DNA of 64,000 bases from Larix kaempferi (taxonomy: Eukaryota; Streptophyta; Pinopsida; Pinales; Pinaceae). The stretch is from positions 1 to 64,000 of the forward strand of contig BSBM01001448.1 of NCBI GenBank assembly GCA_027924585.1, read 5' to 3'. The notes beneath the pieces were generated by a model, which saw only the letters and a program-made list of their open reading frames with translations, was not told where the DNA came from and did not search any database. The translations under genes were made by a program, and so were the position numbers. Shown here in pieces: positions 44,592-54,337 of this stretch (the stretch's first letter is position 1; the number at the start of each line of letters is the position of its first letter).

Positions 44592-45413
44592 TGTTGGCAG
44601 GAAGTTTGATGGGGAAATGTCGCGATACCGCCGACGCTGTGACTCACCGGAGGAGGGCGCAAAAGGAATATTTTTCTGTTAAAGAATACCGCAGTTGGCA
44701 GGTTTTGGGTCACTTGGACCACATAGTATGTAATAGTGAGTCAGTGTACCGCGGTTTGCGGGTTTTTGGGGTCATTTGGACTGAGTCAGTTAGATATTGG
44801 TTCAATTGTCCATAGTGTCGGTTAGGAAGTTAGTTGTAAGTGGAAAAATATTGTAATGGCAGAAGCCTATAAATACATGAGAGTCATAAGTGTTAGAGAG
44901 GAGAGAATAGACAAGCATAGAGAGAGGAAGATAGGAGTGAAGAAGACCAATTGTACGAGATCTGTGTTTTTGCTTTTGGTATATCATCGTGATGGTAATA
45001 TGATGATGATGTTTTGGTACGAACTTTGTGCAATGTTGTGATGAATGAATGTTGTTTGATGCAATGTCTGTTTACTGCTGCTATAATGATAAATGCCGCG
45101 ATTAAGTAATATGTTCTATGTAGAATGTGATGATAAATGATGCGATGAAGTAATATGGTATAACTCCTTGCTGAATGTTTAAAGTTTTTGTTTAAGTACC
45201 GCAATAGAGTTAGCCTGTGCAGCCACAACTCTCCTCCTCCCTTAGCGGAAACATGGTTCTGTCTACTCTTCGTGGACGCCTCGGGTGAGACCTCATCCGC
45301 TCTGCGGGTGTTTCTAGGTGGGCTCAAACCTGCTCGAGCCGGTGCCCAGGGAGACTACGGTATGTGTCGACAGTGAGGCGAACCCCTGTCGATTGAAGTC
45401 GCGTTGGTCAACA
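44592..45413 (+). repeat. Gypsy E 5' LTR
   Basis: Length 822 bp. TATAAATA at 44868-44875 is a good TATA box. Two copies of ATGATAAATG.CGCGAT.AAGTAATATG-like sequence lie near 45088 and 45131. Confidence 0.9.
44868..44875 (+). promoter_or_regulatory. TATA box of the Gypsy E 5' LTR
   Basis: CCTATAAATACATGAG context. The same box is at 53792-53799 in the 3' LTR. Confidence 0.65.
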
Positions 45414-45415
45414 AA

Positions 45416-45433
45416 TGGTTTTGTTGTCGGGAC
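45416..45433 (+). other. Gypsy E primer binding site, altered tRNA-Asp type
   Basis: TGGTTTTGTTGTCGGGAC follows the LTR after two bases. It agrees at 12 of 18 positions with TGGCGCCGTTGCCGGGGA, the complement of plant tRNA-Asp used by Tat/Athila-type gypsy elements. Four of the six differences are C to T. Confidence 0.5.
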
Positions 45434-45483
45434 CGTGTGTATAGTAGAAGGAGGTCATGTTGTGGAACCCGACGAAGCCGTAG

Positions 45484-45890
45484 ATACAGAAATGGTTCGA
45501 TCAGAAGTTGCAAGAGTTTGCTGAAGAAGAATGCCAGAACACATGACTGACAGTAGATCACTGGCTGGGGAGATATGTTCACGACGGTCCGCACGAATGG
45601 TTTTTCTGTGAATTCCCGGTCATTTTGTATGAATGGATGTCAAAGCTGACCTTCCAGAAGAGAAACTTCCAGGGTGGTGAGCCGACGGCTTGGACCTCGG
45701 AGTTGATTCAGGAGCTATAGGAAGTCGATAATAAGGCATTGTGGGCTATTGAAGTTTGGCTTGATAACATCTTGGAAGGATATATCACTGAATTTGCAGT
45801 TGACATGAAGAAATCCTATAGTGAAGTTGAAAGATACTTCTTCCGAGGGGAAGGTTTTTGTTGTTGCTCCAACTGTCGATTAAGATGCTA
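45484..45890 (+). pseudogene. Gypsy E upstream reading frame (unknown function)
   Basis: One frame of about 135 codons between the primer site and Gag, interrupted by TGA and TAG. Blocks include IQKWFDQKLQEFAEEE, HWLGRYVHDGPHEWFF, MSKLTFQKRNFQGG and FAVDMKKSYSEVERYFF. I recognise no domain. Tat/Ogre-type plant elements are known to carry an extra ORF before gag, so this may be its counterpart. Coding is inferred only from the continuous amino-acid-like composition across two stops. Confidence 0.45.
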
Positions 45891-46026
45891 ATCTGCGAAA
45901 ATGGTATATTAAAGATGCACCTTGATCAGTAGACAGCTTGGTGGGCAGAGGCCATGGGTACCATGACTGCTGGGGGGTGGTATATGGAATGGTAAGGGGT
46001 AGATGGGTGCATACCATGAGGAGACT

Positions 46027-47675
46027 ATGAGCGAAGCCGAGGAAGAAAGTGGTCTTACAAGAGGAGGAGCGAGGTTTTGATAGGAGAAGAGGCAGAAGAC
46101 GGGAGAAGGTCCTGCTACGATCGAATTGCAAAACCACGAAGGAAGACCACACGGGATGAGGTGATCTCATAGTCCTGATAGGGACGACCAGGATACACCC
46201 AGGATAGAGGCAGGACCAAACCCCAGTACCAATGTACCCACACCTCCGCTCATTGACTCTCAACCAGCAAGAAATACTACTTCGACACCACCAAGTTCGT
46301 CAATACCGCAGAATTTAAATGGTAGTAGCACAACGACAGGAGGAAGGAAGCCCAGGATGGTGGGCGATGATGCTAAGTTACCGTTGTTCCACGAAAGTGC
46401 GATAGACAACCCAGAACAGTACTAGTTTTTGTGTGAAGCGGTTTGGTCCATGAAACAGATCACTGATGCCAATGCTAAGAAAGGACAGCTAGGAACGACT
46501 CTGCGAGGTCGTGCATTAGATTGGTTCATGAAGTTTATTTTAGTCCCTACGGGGGCCCTAGAGAAGTCACTAGATGAGATTCGGGATGGGTTGATTTCTG
46601 AATTCAGACAACCTAAGTTGAAAGCTCAATATATTACTGAATTGAAGGAAATTAAGCAGTATCCCAATAAGACGGTATGGCATTTCGACCAGCAATTCAA
46701 GACACTAATGGAAAAGGTTAGTTTTGATATGAGCGCTGTCCAACATAAAGAATGGTTCATTGTAGCATACCCCACATTCGTCTGCCGCTGATGCAACAAA
46801 ACATGTCGACGCCTAGTGAAACTCTAGAGATTGCAATGCGATTAGAGGCATCACCGATTGGAGATAATGCAGCCGGGATGTCGCAGATACAGACACAGCT
46901 CGCTAACCTGACTATATAGTTGCAAGATTTGAAGAAGAACAAGGAACAACATGATGAAGTATGGTGTACACGATGCCAAGGAGAAGGGCATACGAAGGAT
47001 AATTGCTCAGATTTCTGTAATTATTTGGTGTCAGGTGCGCCAAACCCGTTGAATGGCGGCAGTATGCCGTGGTGTCACATTTTTCACGTGTTTGGGCACA
47101 GTCACGATAATTGCTCATACATGCAGAAAATGGTCACAACCCCACGAAATATTTATTGCACATTCTGCAAGTCGATGGGTCACGACGACAAGGATTGCTG
47201 TGCATATGGGCTGCTACAGGAGAGGATGTGTGATGCATTCTATGTCAAGGACGATCAGGGCGTGGTGCAACAACCACAAATGCAACTGTAGGTATCCCAA
47301 CCGCTACCACAGATGCAGATGCAGTTTGCACCACGGAAACAACAACTGCAGCAGTTCATGCCGGAATACACTCTGATGCAGACAGCTCCCCCATGGCCAC
47401 AATATGTACAGCAACCGCAGTATGCACCACAAGGGCAAGGGATTCCACCAACACCAATGCAACAACAATACCAACAGTAGGGTGGCTACCGGGGAGGATA
47501 CATGGGTGGATGCGGTGGCGGATTTGGTCGTGGAGGAGGAGGTCGAGGTGGTCGTGAACCTGTTCAATGTTACCACTGTGCAGTATGGGGGCATTATCGG
47601 CGCGACTACCCACTGCTACATAATCAGTGTACGTTTTGTTTTTGTAATGATCATACGGTTGAGAATTGTCCATAG
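46027..47675 (+). pseudogene. Gypsy E Gag with five zinc-knuckle motifs and an RGG box
   Basis: The start is the ATG at 46027 (MSEAEEESG), in frame with the capsid. A Pro/Ser/Thr-rich part leads to the capsid: LPLFHESAIDNPEQY, TTLRGRALDWFMKF, LISEFRQPK and EIKQYPNKTVWHFDQQF (46377-46780). A frameshift near 46785 follows. Zinc knuckles are 46965-47006 (CTRCQGEGHTKDNC), 47073-47114 (second Cys is Phe) and 47157-47198 (CTFCKSMGHDDKDC). A Gln-rich linker (47292-47477) and an RGG-type Gly/Arg stretch (47481-47560) follow. Two more knuckles are 47568-47609 (last Cys is Tyr) and 47628-47669 (CTFCFCNDHTVENC). From 46920 on the frame is single, with TAG at 47289, 47478 and 47673. Confidence 0.75.
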
Positions 47676-48893
47676 TTGATTGCATGATGGCAGGCTGAGA
47701 ACGATCCGCAGCTACAGAATCAGGCCAAGCCACAACAACCAGTACAGAACCCGGTACGACAACCATTACAGAACCATCCCCCGCGACCACCGCCGAACGC
47801 CAATCAAAATGTCAATCAACCAGGGAATTTGCAGCAGAACCAGATGCAGGGTGCAAATATTGCGACCATTTCTGCAGAACCACGACCACAAGATGCTTCA
47901 GTGGCTGTTGTCACTCATGGAGGCAAGACGACTGGGGAAGATGGTTCGCGACCACTGATTCAATTGGCTAGTCAGAAGATGGTACCCTTCGACATTAATA
48001 CAGAGCGAGCGACATTCCTGGAGGAATGTTGCACTCTGGAGAAAGACCGCGGTAAGGCTGTTGTTTGCGATATGCCGCCTGTCTTTGATGCTACATCAGA
48101 CGTTGATCGACCACCACCAACGGGGACATTTCAAAAATTCCTTGAAATCTGTCTATCATTGGCATGAGACCCGATTTCGCTAGTTGAGATTGAGGGATGG
48201 TTGCAGCGATTTCTGAAAGGATGGCAGGAGTCGGCAGTAAACTCCCTATAGCAACGGAAGATTGGCAAGGATATGTGAATGAATATTCAGATTGTTTACT
48301 ATGATGTTGACTCTATGATTCTTGACCTTGGTTCAGATGTTAACATCTTAACCAAGTAGGTGTGGCAGAAGATGGGGAGTCCCAAATTGAGCTGGTCTCC
48401 TGTACAGCTCCGGTTGGCTAACCATGCAAAAGTAACACCAATTTGGCGAGTTTCGCGGCTCACGATTGATATTGAGGGCATGAAAACTTATGTTGACTTT
48501 GATGTTATTGAAGTTTTTGAGGGAGGAAGCTCTTATCTGGTGCTCTTGGGGATTGGATGGACTAATGATAGTGGAGCTGTAATCAACTTCAAGAAGCGCA
48601 TGATGACCTTTGAGAATCACGATTTTCGGGTCATAGCCCTGTTGGATCCGGCTGAAGGATGTCGATACGTTGAACCTGTAAGAGACGTTGATCCCGTTGG
48701 ATGGGACAATGCATTCAATATTTCTGAAGATTATATTCATCCTACTGTCCATGGTGAGTTGGAGTGGCACAGCGAGAGCTCTGCATCTTTCGACTCTGAT
48801 GATGCCTTGGAACATTGGCAGAATCGAATGCATGAAGTACCATTCCGAAAATGTGGCTTAGGTACGCAATCCTTATGTCATGTTGCGACATAA
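47676..48893 (+). pseudogene. Gypsy E protease region
   Basis: A Gln/Asn/Pro-rich spacer (to about 47850) precedes a mixed part with DTQRATFLEECC-like sequence. The protease loop reads MILDLGSDVNILTK (near 48316-48357), with D-L-G where D-S-G is usual. It continues with VWQKMGSP, LRLANHAKVTPIW, FDVIEVFEGGSSYLVLLGIGW and NFKKRMMTFENHDFRVIALLDP. The C-terminal part leads without a gap into the linker EHWQNRMHEVPFRK. A TAG lies right after the loop (48358). Confidence 0.7.
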
Positions 48894-49500
48894 ATGATTA
48901 GATTTCCTGTCTATGAGCAATTTCTTGGCTTAAACACCTTTTTAGCAGAGTTTGAAGACCGCGTCCCAGAACCACAGCGATTGCTGGCTTTAGACGAAGC
49001 ACTGAAGGTTGCTCCAGCACGATGGTGGGCGACACATAAGAAATTCATTAAAGTTTGGTCACAGTGTCGAAGGCTGATGATGGTTCGGTTCGGAGATACT
49101 GAATTTTATCACACTGGAAAGTATGATGGCCGGACTGATCCTAGTGATCATGTGATGGAGTGCCAACACTTATGGGTAGCGTGACCCAGAGATGAGTGGG
49201 TCCATGCTTTTGTCCATACTTTGGATGAGATACTGCGTTCGTGGTACACTACAGCCGAGTTGCGCCGAGACATTACAACATGAGGAGAGTTGATGATCTA
49301 TTTCACTCATATGTTCACTTTTGCGGATGCCAACCTTGATGTCCATAACACTCTGCAGCTCATCCGCGACGTGATATTTCAGGTTGTTCTGGCGGCCTAC
49401 CCTATCGAATCGCACACACACTGTCAGATACAGTCTCTCATGGAGTGCTTCCACATCAGTGGTTGCTCGAAGGACGATGATGATCCCAGGAATGTTAACA
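48894..49500 (+). pseudogene. Gypsy E second capsid-like domain (between protease and RT)
   Basis: First part (48894-49184): FPVYEQFLGLNTFLAEFE, then ARWWATHKKFIKVWSQC, MMVRFGDTEF, KYDGRTDPSDHVMECQHLW. After TGA at 49182: DEWVHAFVHTLDEILRSWY, AELRRDITT, TGA for Trp near 49280, GELMIYFTHMFTF. The series YDG.TDP..H, W, F..TLD...WY, ELRR, W.EL...F...F is how plant retrotransposon capsids read. A true capsid already stands before the zinc knuckles of this element, so this is a second one. Gypsy D has the same arrangement. A short acidic part (KDDDDPRNVNIPESEG) connects to RT. Confidence 0.7.
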
Positions 49501-49559
49501 TTCCCGAATCTGAAGGAAGTCGCGATGTGGTCCCACTTGTTGCACCAAGTAATCCGTTC

Positions 49560-50560
49560 AGTCAACCATTGCAGCTTCGCAAGATGAATATCGACACCGA
49601 GGCTACTCCCAAGTTTACTAATGTTGGGGATTATTGGGATGATGAGATGATGAGTAAGGTTATTGAGTTACTTCATGAGTTTCAAGACGTGTTTCTCATG
49701 AATTTTTTTGAAATGAAGGGAATCCTAGGTGATTTAGGAGAGATGAAGATTCCATTGAAACCAGATGCTAAGCCAGTCCGATAGCGACCTTATTGGCTAG
49801 ATCCGCGCCATAAAGAAAAGGTCAAGGCGGAACTTGATTGCATGTTGGATGCCGGTATTATCGAACTTGTTGAAGAGTCCGAATGGATCAGTCCTATGGT
49901 GGTCCAGGACAAGAAAACAGGTGAAGTGCGCATTTGCGTCGACTTGCGGAAGTTGAACGATGCCTGCTTGCATGACCCTTTTCCGACCCCGTTTAATGAT
50001 GAAGTACTTGAAGGAGTGGGTGGCCAGGAGATGTACTCTTTCACTAATGGATTCTATAGCTATCATCAGATTCACATTGTTAAGGAAGATCACCATAAGA
50101 CAACTTTCGTTACTGAATGGGGTTTCTTTCAGTACATGGTAATGCCGTTTGGTTTGAAGAATGCACCTGCGATATTCTCTCGGGTCGTTGTTGCCACGTT
50201 CAAAGATTTTATTCATAAGTTTTTACAGGTATATATGGATGATTGGACCGTTTATGGATTGATTTGTGATCATCTGGCCTATCTACGGTTAATGCTTGAG
50301 CGATGCCGCCAGCACCAGATATCGCTGAACTTGAAGAAATGTATTTTCTGTGCACCATTTGGGATATTGCTGGGTCATATCGTGTGTAAGCAGGGATTGC
50401 TAGTTGATCCAGCCAAAGTTGCACTCATTTTGGGGTTGCAACTGCCGAGCACCGTTAAGCAGTTGCGCTCGACCTTGGGTCACACAGGATATTATCGCAA
50501 GTTCATTAGGGGGTATGCTGCGATTACTGCCCCTATCGGGAAAAGTTGTTGAAGAAGGAT
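49560..50560 (+). pseudogene. Gypsy E reverse transcriptase
   Basis: NVGDYWDDEMMSKVIELL, KGILGDLGEMKIPL, a TAG at 49783, then from 49842 one frame: MLDAGIIELVEESEWISPMVV, VRICVDLRKLNDAC, YSFTNGFYSYHQI (the usual Asp of the A block is Asn), VMPFGLKNAPAIFSRVV, VYMDDWTVYG (YMDD 50232-50243) and LGHIVCKQGLLVDPAK. A frameshift near 50545 ends the frame. The catalytic Asp pair is kept but the first catalytic Asp is not, so activity is unlikely. Confidence 0.85.
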
Positions 50561-51123
50561 GCGGCATTCCAGTGGAACCCAGAATGTCAGGATAGTTTTG
50601 AAACGTTCAAAGCAAAGATGGCGTCAGCCCCAATCTTGGTCTTTCTGGACTAGAGTAAGGAATTCCATGTCCATGTTGATGCTTCATCGGTTGCATTAGG
50701 AGTTGTGTTGGCTCAACCAGGAGAAGGAGACCTTGATCATCCCATTGCTTTTTCCAATCGGAAGCTGTCCTCTGCAGAACGCAATTACACCACCACAGGA
50801 CATGAAGGTCTAGCCATAATTTACGCGCTGCAGAATTTCAGGCATTATTTGTTGGGGGGCCACTTTAAAATGTTCAGTGATCATTCTGCATTGAAATACT
50901 TGGCAATAAGCCTGTGTTGGGGGGGAATATCTACTGGTGGCTAATTTTGTTCCAGGAGTTTGATTTCGAAGTCATTGTGAAACCGGGGCAGTTGAATGTT
51001 GGACTAGATCATTTGTCACGGATCGACACAGGGGAGGAACCGACTAATATCGAAGATGGGTTGCCGGATGCCCAACTATTTCACGTTGCCGCTGCTGATC
51101 AATACTTTGATGACATCCTTTAG
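50561..51123 (+). pseudogene. Gypsy E RNase H
   Basis: EFHVHVDASSVALGVVLAQPGEG, HPIAFSNRKLSSAERNYTTTGHEGLAIIYAL, FRHYLLGGHFKMFSDHSALKYL and FDFEVIVKPGQLNVGLDHLSRI are the standard gypsy RT-connection/RNase H blocks. Acidic residues DAS, E of GHEG and D of SDHS are present. A frame change near 50915 and a TAG for Trp/Gln near 50653 break it. Confidence 0.8.
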
Positions 51124-52360
51124 TTTCTGGTGACTGGCACCGCGCCCATTGAATTTACCACTACTTAGAAGAAGCAATTGGTTGTCAAGGCTGCTGACTT
51201 TCAATTGATCATGAGAGAGTTGTATAAATTGGGCACCGATGTGTCTTGCCACATGAGAAAGCGCAGATATTGGATGAGGCACATGGTGGAGTAGCGGGAG
51301 GACATTATAGTGGTCGGGTGACTGCCTGGAAGGTACTGCGTGCAGGACTTTGGTGGCCCACATTACATAATGATGCGACAGACTATGCATGGTCTTGTGA
51401 TGTTTGTCAGTGAACTGGAAATCCATCTAGATGCGACGAGATGCCGCTGCTACCTCAAGTAACATTGCAGCCTTTCGAAAAATGGGCTGTTGATTTTGTT
51501 GGACTGATCCATCCACCAGGGAAATGCACAGGTGCGCGGTATATTGTTACGGCGATAGAGTACTTGACCCGATGGGCTGAAGCAACTCTTGTAGTTGATT
51601 GCTTCGCCGCAACAACTGCTAGATTTTTTTTTTATCACATCATCACTCGTTTCGGCTGCCCCAAGATATTGCTGAGTGATCAAGGCAACCACTTTCTTAA
51701 TCGCACTATCAGCGCATTGACAGAGGAATTGCAGATACAACATAAGAAAAGTACACCCTATCACCCATAGGTGAATGGAACGGTGGAGGCGTTTAACAAG
51801 GTGTTGGAGAATGCGCTGAAAAAGGTGTGCAATGTGAACCGCGACGACTGGGATTTGAAAGTCCCAGCAGTGTTGTGGGCCTATCGCACCACATGTAAAA
51901 GGTTGACTGGTCAGACACCTTTCAAGTTGGTATATGGGAAGGAAGCAATTATTCCTATGGAGTACATTGTTCCAAGTCTACGAATTGCGGCTGTTACGAG
52001 CATGGATGATGTTGCAGCATTGGATGAATGTCTAGCACAATTGGTGGAACTGGAAGATGATCGATTTATTGCTGGCTTTCACCAAGGGGTGGAGAAGGAT
52101 CGCCAGAAGGCATGGCATGATCGCCACATCAAAAGTAAACAGTTTTAGCAAGGCGGCTTAGTGTTATTATAAGACAACAAGTTTATGAAACATCCAGGGA
52201 AGTTGCAGATGCATTGGATGGGTCCATATCGCATCCATAGTATTACTTCAGGAGGAGCGTTTCAGTTGCAGTGGTTGGATGGGGTGATGCTCCCCAAGCT
52301 AGTAAATGGTCACAGGTTGAAGCCCTATCGCTCGGGCTTGGAACAATGCGATGTCTGAGT
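51124..52360 (+). pseudogene. Gypsy E integrase
   Basis: Zinc-finger part: EAHGGVAGGHYSGR, LWWPTLHND and CDVCQ (about 51270-51410). Core: WAVDFVGLI with the first Asp (51492-51494), LLSDQGNHFLN with the second (51678-51680) and NGTVEAFNK with the Glu (51786-51788). There are 35 residues between the last two, the DD35E spacing. The C-terminal part has [38 protein letters not shown] and GPYRIHSITSGGAFQLQWLDG. Stops are at 51121, 51168, 51411, 51768 and 52146. All three catalytic residues are kept. Single-element frame otherwise. Confidence 0.85.
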
Positions 52361-53516
52361 CACATCGACAAAAAAAAAAGTGTGTTGCAGTTTTCTTGGT
52401 GTCCGATGGTGCACAAACAAAAGAAGGTATGTGGAAGCAAGGAGGCTTGTGCCGCAAGTTTGGAATAGTCAGAGATTCATGGCAGTATGGTGACTAGGAT
52501 CGACAATAGCTTTTGTTGAAGGATTTTTGTGATGATTACGGAGGATTTGGGAGGTATGGGGCAGCATTGTGACTACTGTTCCACTCATATCTTGTCACCA
52601 CTTCCCATCATCCCTATACATGATTGCATCAGATAGGTTCGGCCGAATTCCCACATGACGACGACATGTTTTGCACATGGCACACTAGGCCGGTATGATC
52701 AGAACGATCTGAGGAGATTGCTCACACGCCGGCACGTGGGATATTCGGTGACAATATGGTCCACCCCCCCCATTGAGTCAGTCGATGGGGTTACACACGC
52801 AGATGAGAGGTAGTGGAGCATCATTCCCCTTGTCGTGACCGGGGAACGGTCTAGCTATAAGTAACTGAGGGAGCTGATAATTTGCTACAACGAAGTTGTT
52901 CTGAAATAGGGAGGTTATGTTGGTTGATCAGTTTGCGAGTTGAGTTGTGAGGAATTCCAAGGAGGCTATGGAAATGCTTCACTTTGTTTCCCGTGGCAGC
53001 ACCCCAAGGGCCCTGCGAGACCAAACGACGAGTGTCCCTGAGCGCCTTGATATGGCGGGTGCACTTACACTGTGGTATGCCTGAGCCGAGGGACGGTTTA
53101 GCATGGTTAAGTATGCAGTAGTTTTTCGAAGGATTGTGTTCTTCTCGACCCCTGAGCGGGTTGGGGCGGTAGCTCCTCACCCACAGTAGGAACCAGTTGC
53201 CAGTGCGAAATAGATGTGCCAGAGTCATCTACTAATTTCGCACCTTGGTACTGTTCATCCTCTTTTTCTTCCCGACAGTACCTTTCCAAGAGACTCGAGG
53301 ATGAGTTTGAAACGTACATGACAGCAAGTCGGGTGATGACGATTTTGGGTTAAACATACAACACAATGAGTCGACGATCAGTGTAGCAGAAGGAGTGGGC
53401 CAACACCGTGTGATCCAGATAGCAAGAATAGTTACCGAAACATAGTTCAGTTCGAAGACACTATGTCCAGTAGTTGACGTGGCTCGAGGACGAGCCACAA
53501 GATTATGTTGGGGGCC
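52361..53516 (+). other. Gypsy E 3' untranslated part and purine tract
   Basis: No long frame in the plus direction. A 125-codon minus-strand frame (52851-53228) is unrecognised. It ends TTGGGGGCC directly before the 3' LTR, a candidate polypurine tract. Confidence 0.55.
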
Positions 53517-54337
53517 TGTTGGCAGGTGGTTTGATGGGGAAATGTTGCGATACCGCCGACGCTGTGACTCACCGGAGGAGGGTGCGAAAGGAGTATTTTT
53601 GTGTTAAAGAATACTGTAGTTGGCGGGTTTTGGGTCACTTGGACCTCATAGTAATTAATAGTGAGTCAGTGTACCACGGTTTACGGGTTTTTGGGGTCAT
53701 TTGGACCGAGTCAGTTAGATATTGGGTCAATTGTCCATAGTGTCGGTTAGGAGTCATTTGTAAGTGGACAAATATTGTAATGGCAGAAGCCTATAAATAC
53801 ATGAGAGTCGTAAGTGTTAGAGAGGAGAGAATAGACAAGCATAGAGAGAGGAAGATAGGAGTGAAGAAGACCAATTGTACAAGATTTGTGTTTTTGCTTT
53901 TGGTATATGATTGCGATGTTAATATGATGATGATGTTTTGGTACGAACTTTGCGCAATGTTGTGATGAATGAATGTTGTTTGATGCAATGTTTGTTTACT
54001 GCTACTATAATGATAAATGCTGCGATTAAGTAATATGTTCTATGTAGAATGTGATGATAAATGATGCGATGAAGTAATATGGTATAACTCCTTGCCGAAT
54101 GTTTAAAGTTTTTGTTTAAGTACCACAATAGAGTTAGCCCGTGCAGCCACAAATCTCCTCCTCCCTCAGCAGAAACATGGTTCTGTCTACTCTTCCTGGA
54201 TGCCTCGGGTGAGACCTCATCTGCTCTGCGGGTGTTGCTAGGTGGGCTCAAACCTGCTCGAGCCGGTGCCCAGGGAGACTACGGTATGTGTCGACAGTGA
54301 GGCGAATCCCTGTCGACTGAGGTTGCGTTGGTCAACA
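53517..54337 (+). repeat. Gypsy E 3' LTR
   Basis: Length 821 bp, aligned end to end with 44592-45413. Most differences are transitions. Confidence 0.9.

Larger units (their letters stand above)
44592..54337 (+). mobile_element. Gypsy E: complete Ty3/gypsy element inside Gypsy D
   Basis: LTRs are 44592-45413 and 53517-54337 (TGTTGGCAGG...GGTCAACA), and differ by few percent by eye. Target duplication is CACTT (44587-44591) and CACTG (54338-54342), with one mismatch. The RT frame of D shows CACTG is the original. Order: LTR, primer site, upstream frame, Gag, protease, second capsid-like domain, RT, RNase H, integrase, 1.15-kb untranslated part, purine tract, LTR. Length 9,746 bp. Confidence 0.9.

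Noticed and set aside
45188-45376. 62-codon frame in the Gypsy E 5' LTR, also at 54112-54300
   Set aside because: It repeats only because the two LTRs are copies of each other. No domain, and it is located in R/U5.
52851-53228. 125-codon minus-strand frame in the Gypsy E 3' part
   Set aside because: No recognisable family; opposite to element transcription, with no copy in Gypsy D to compare.
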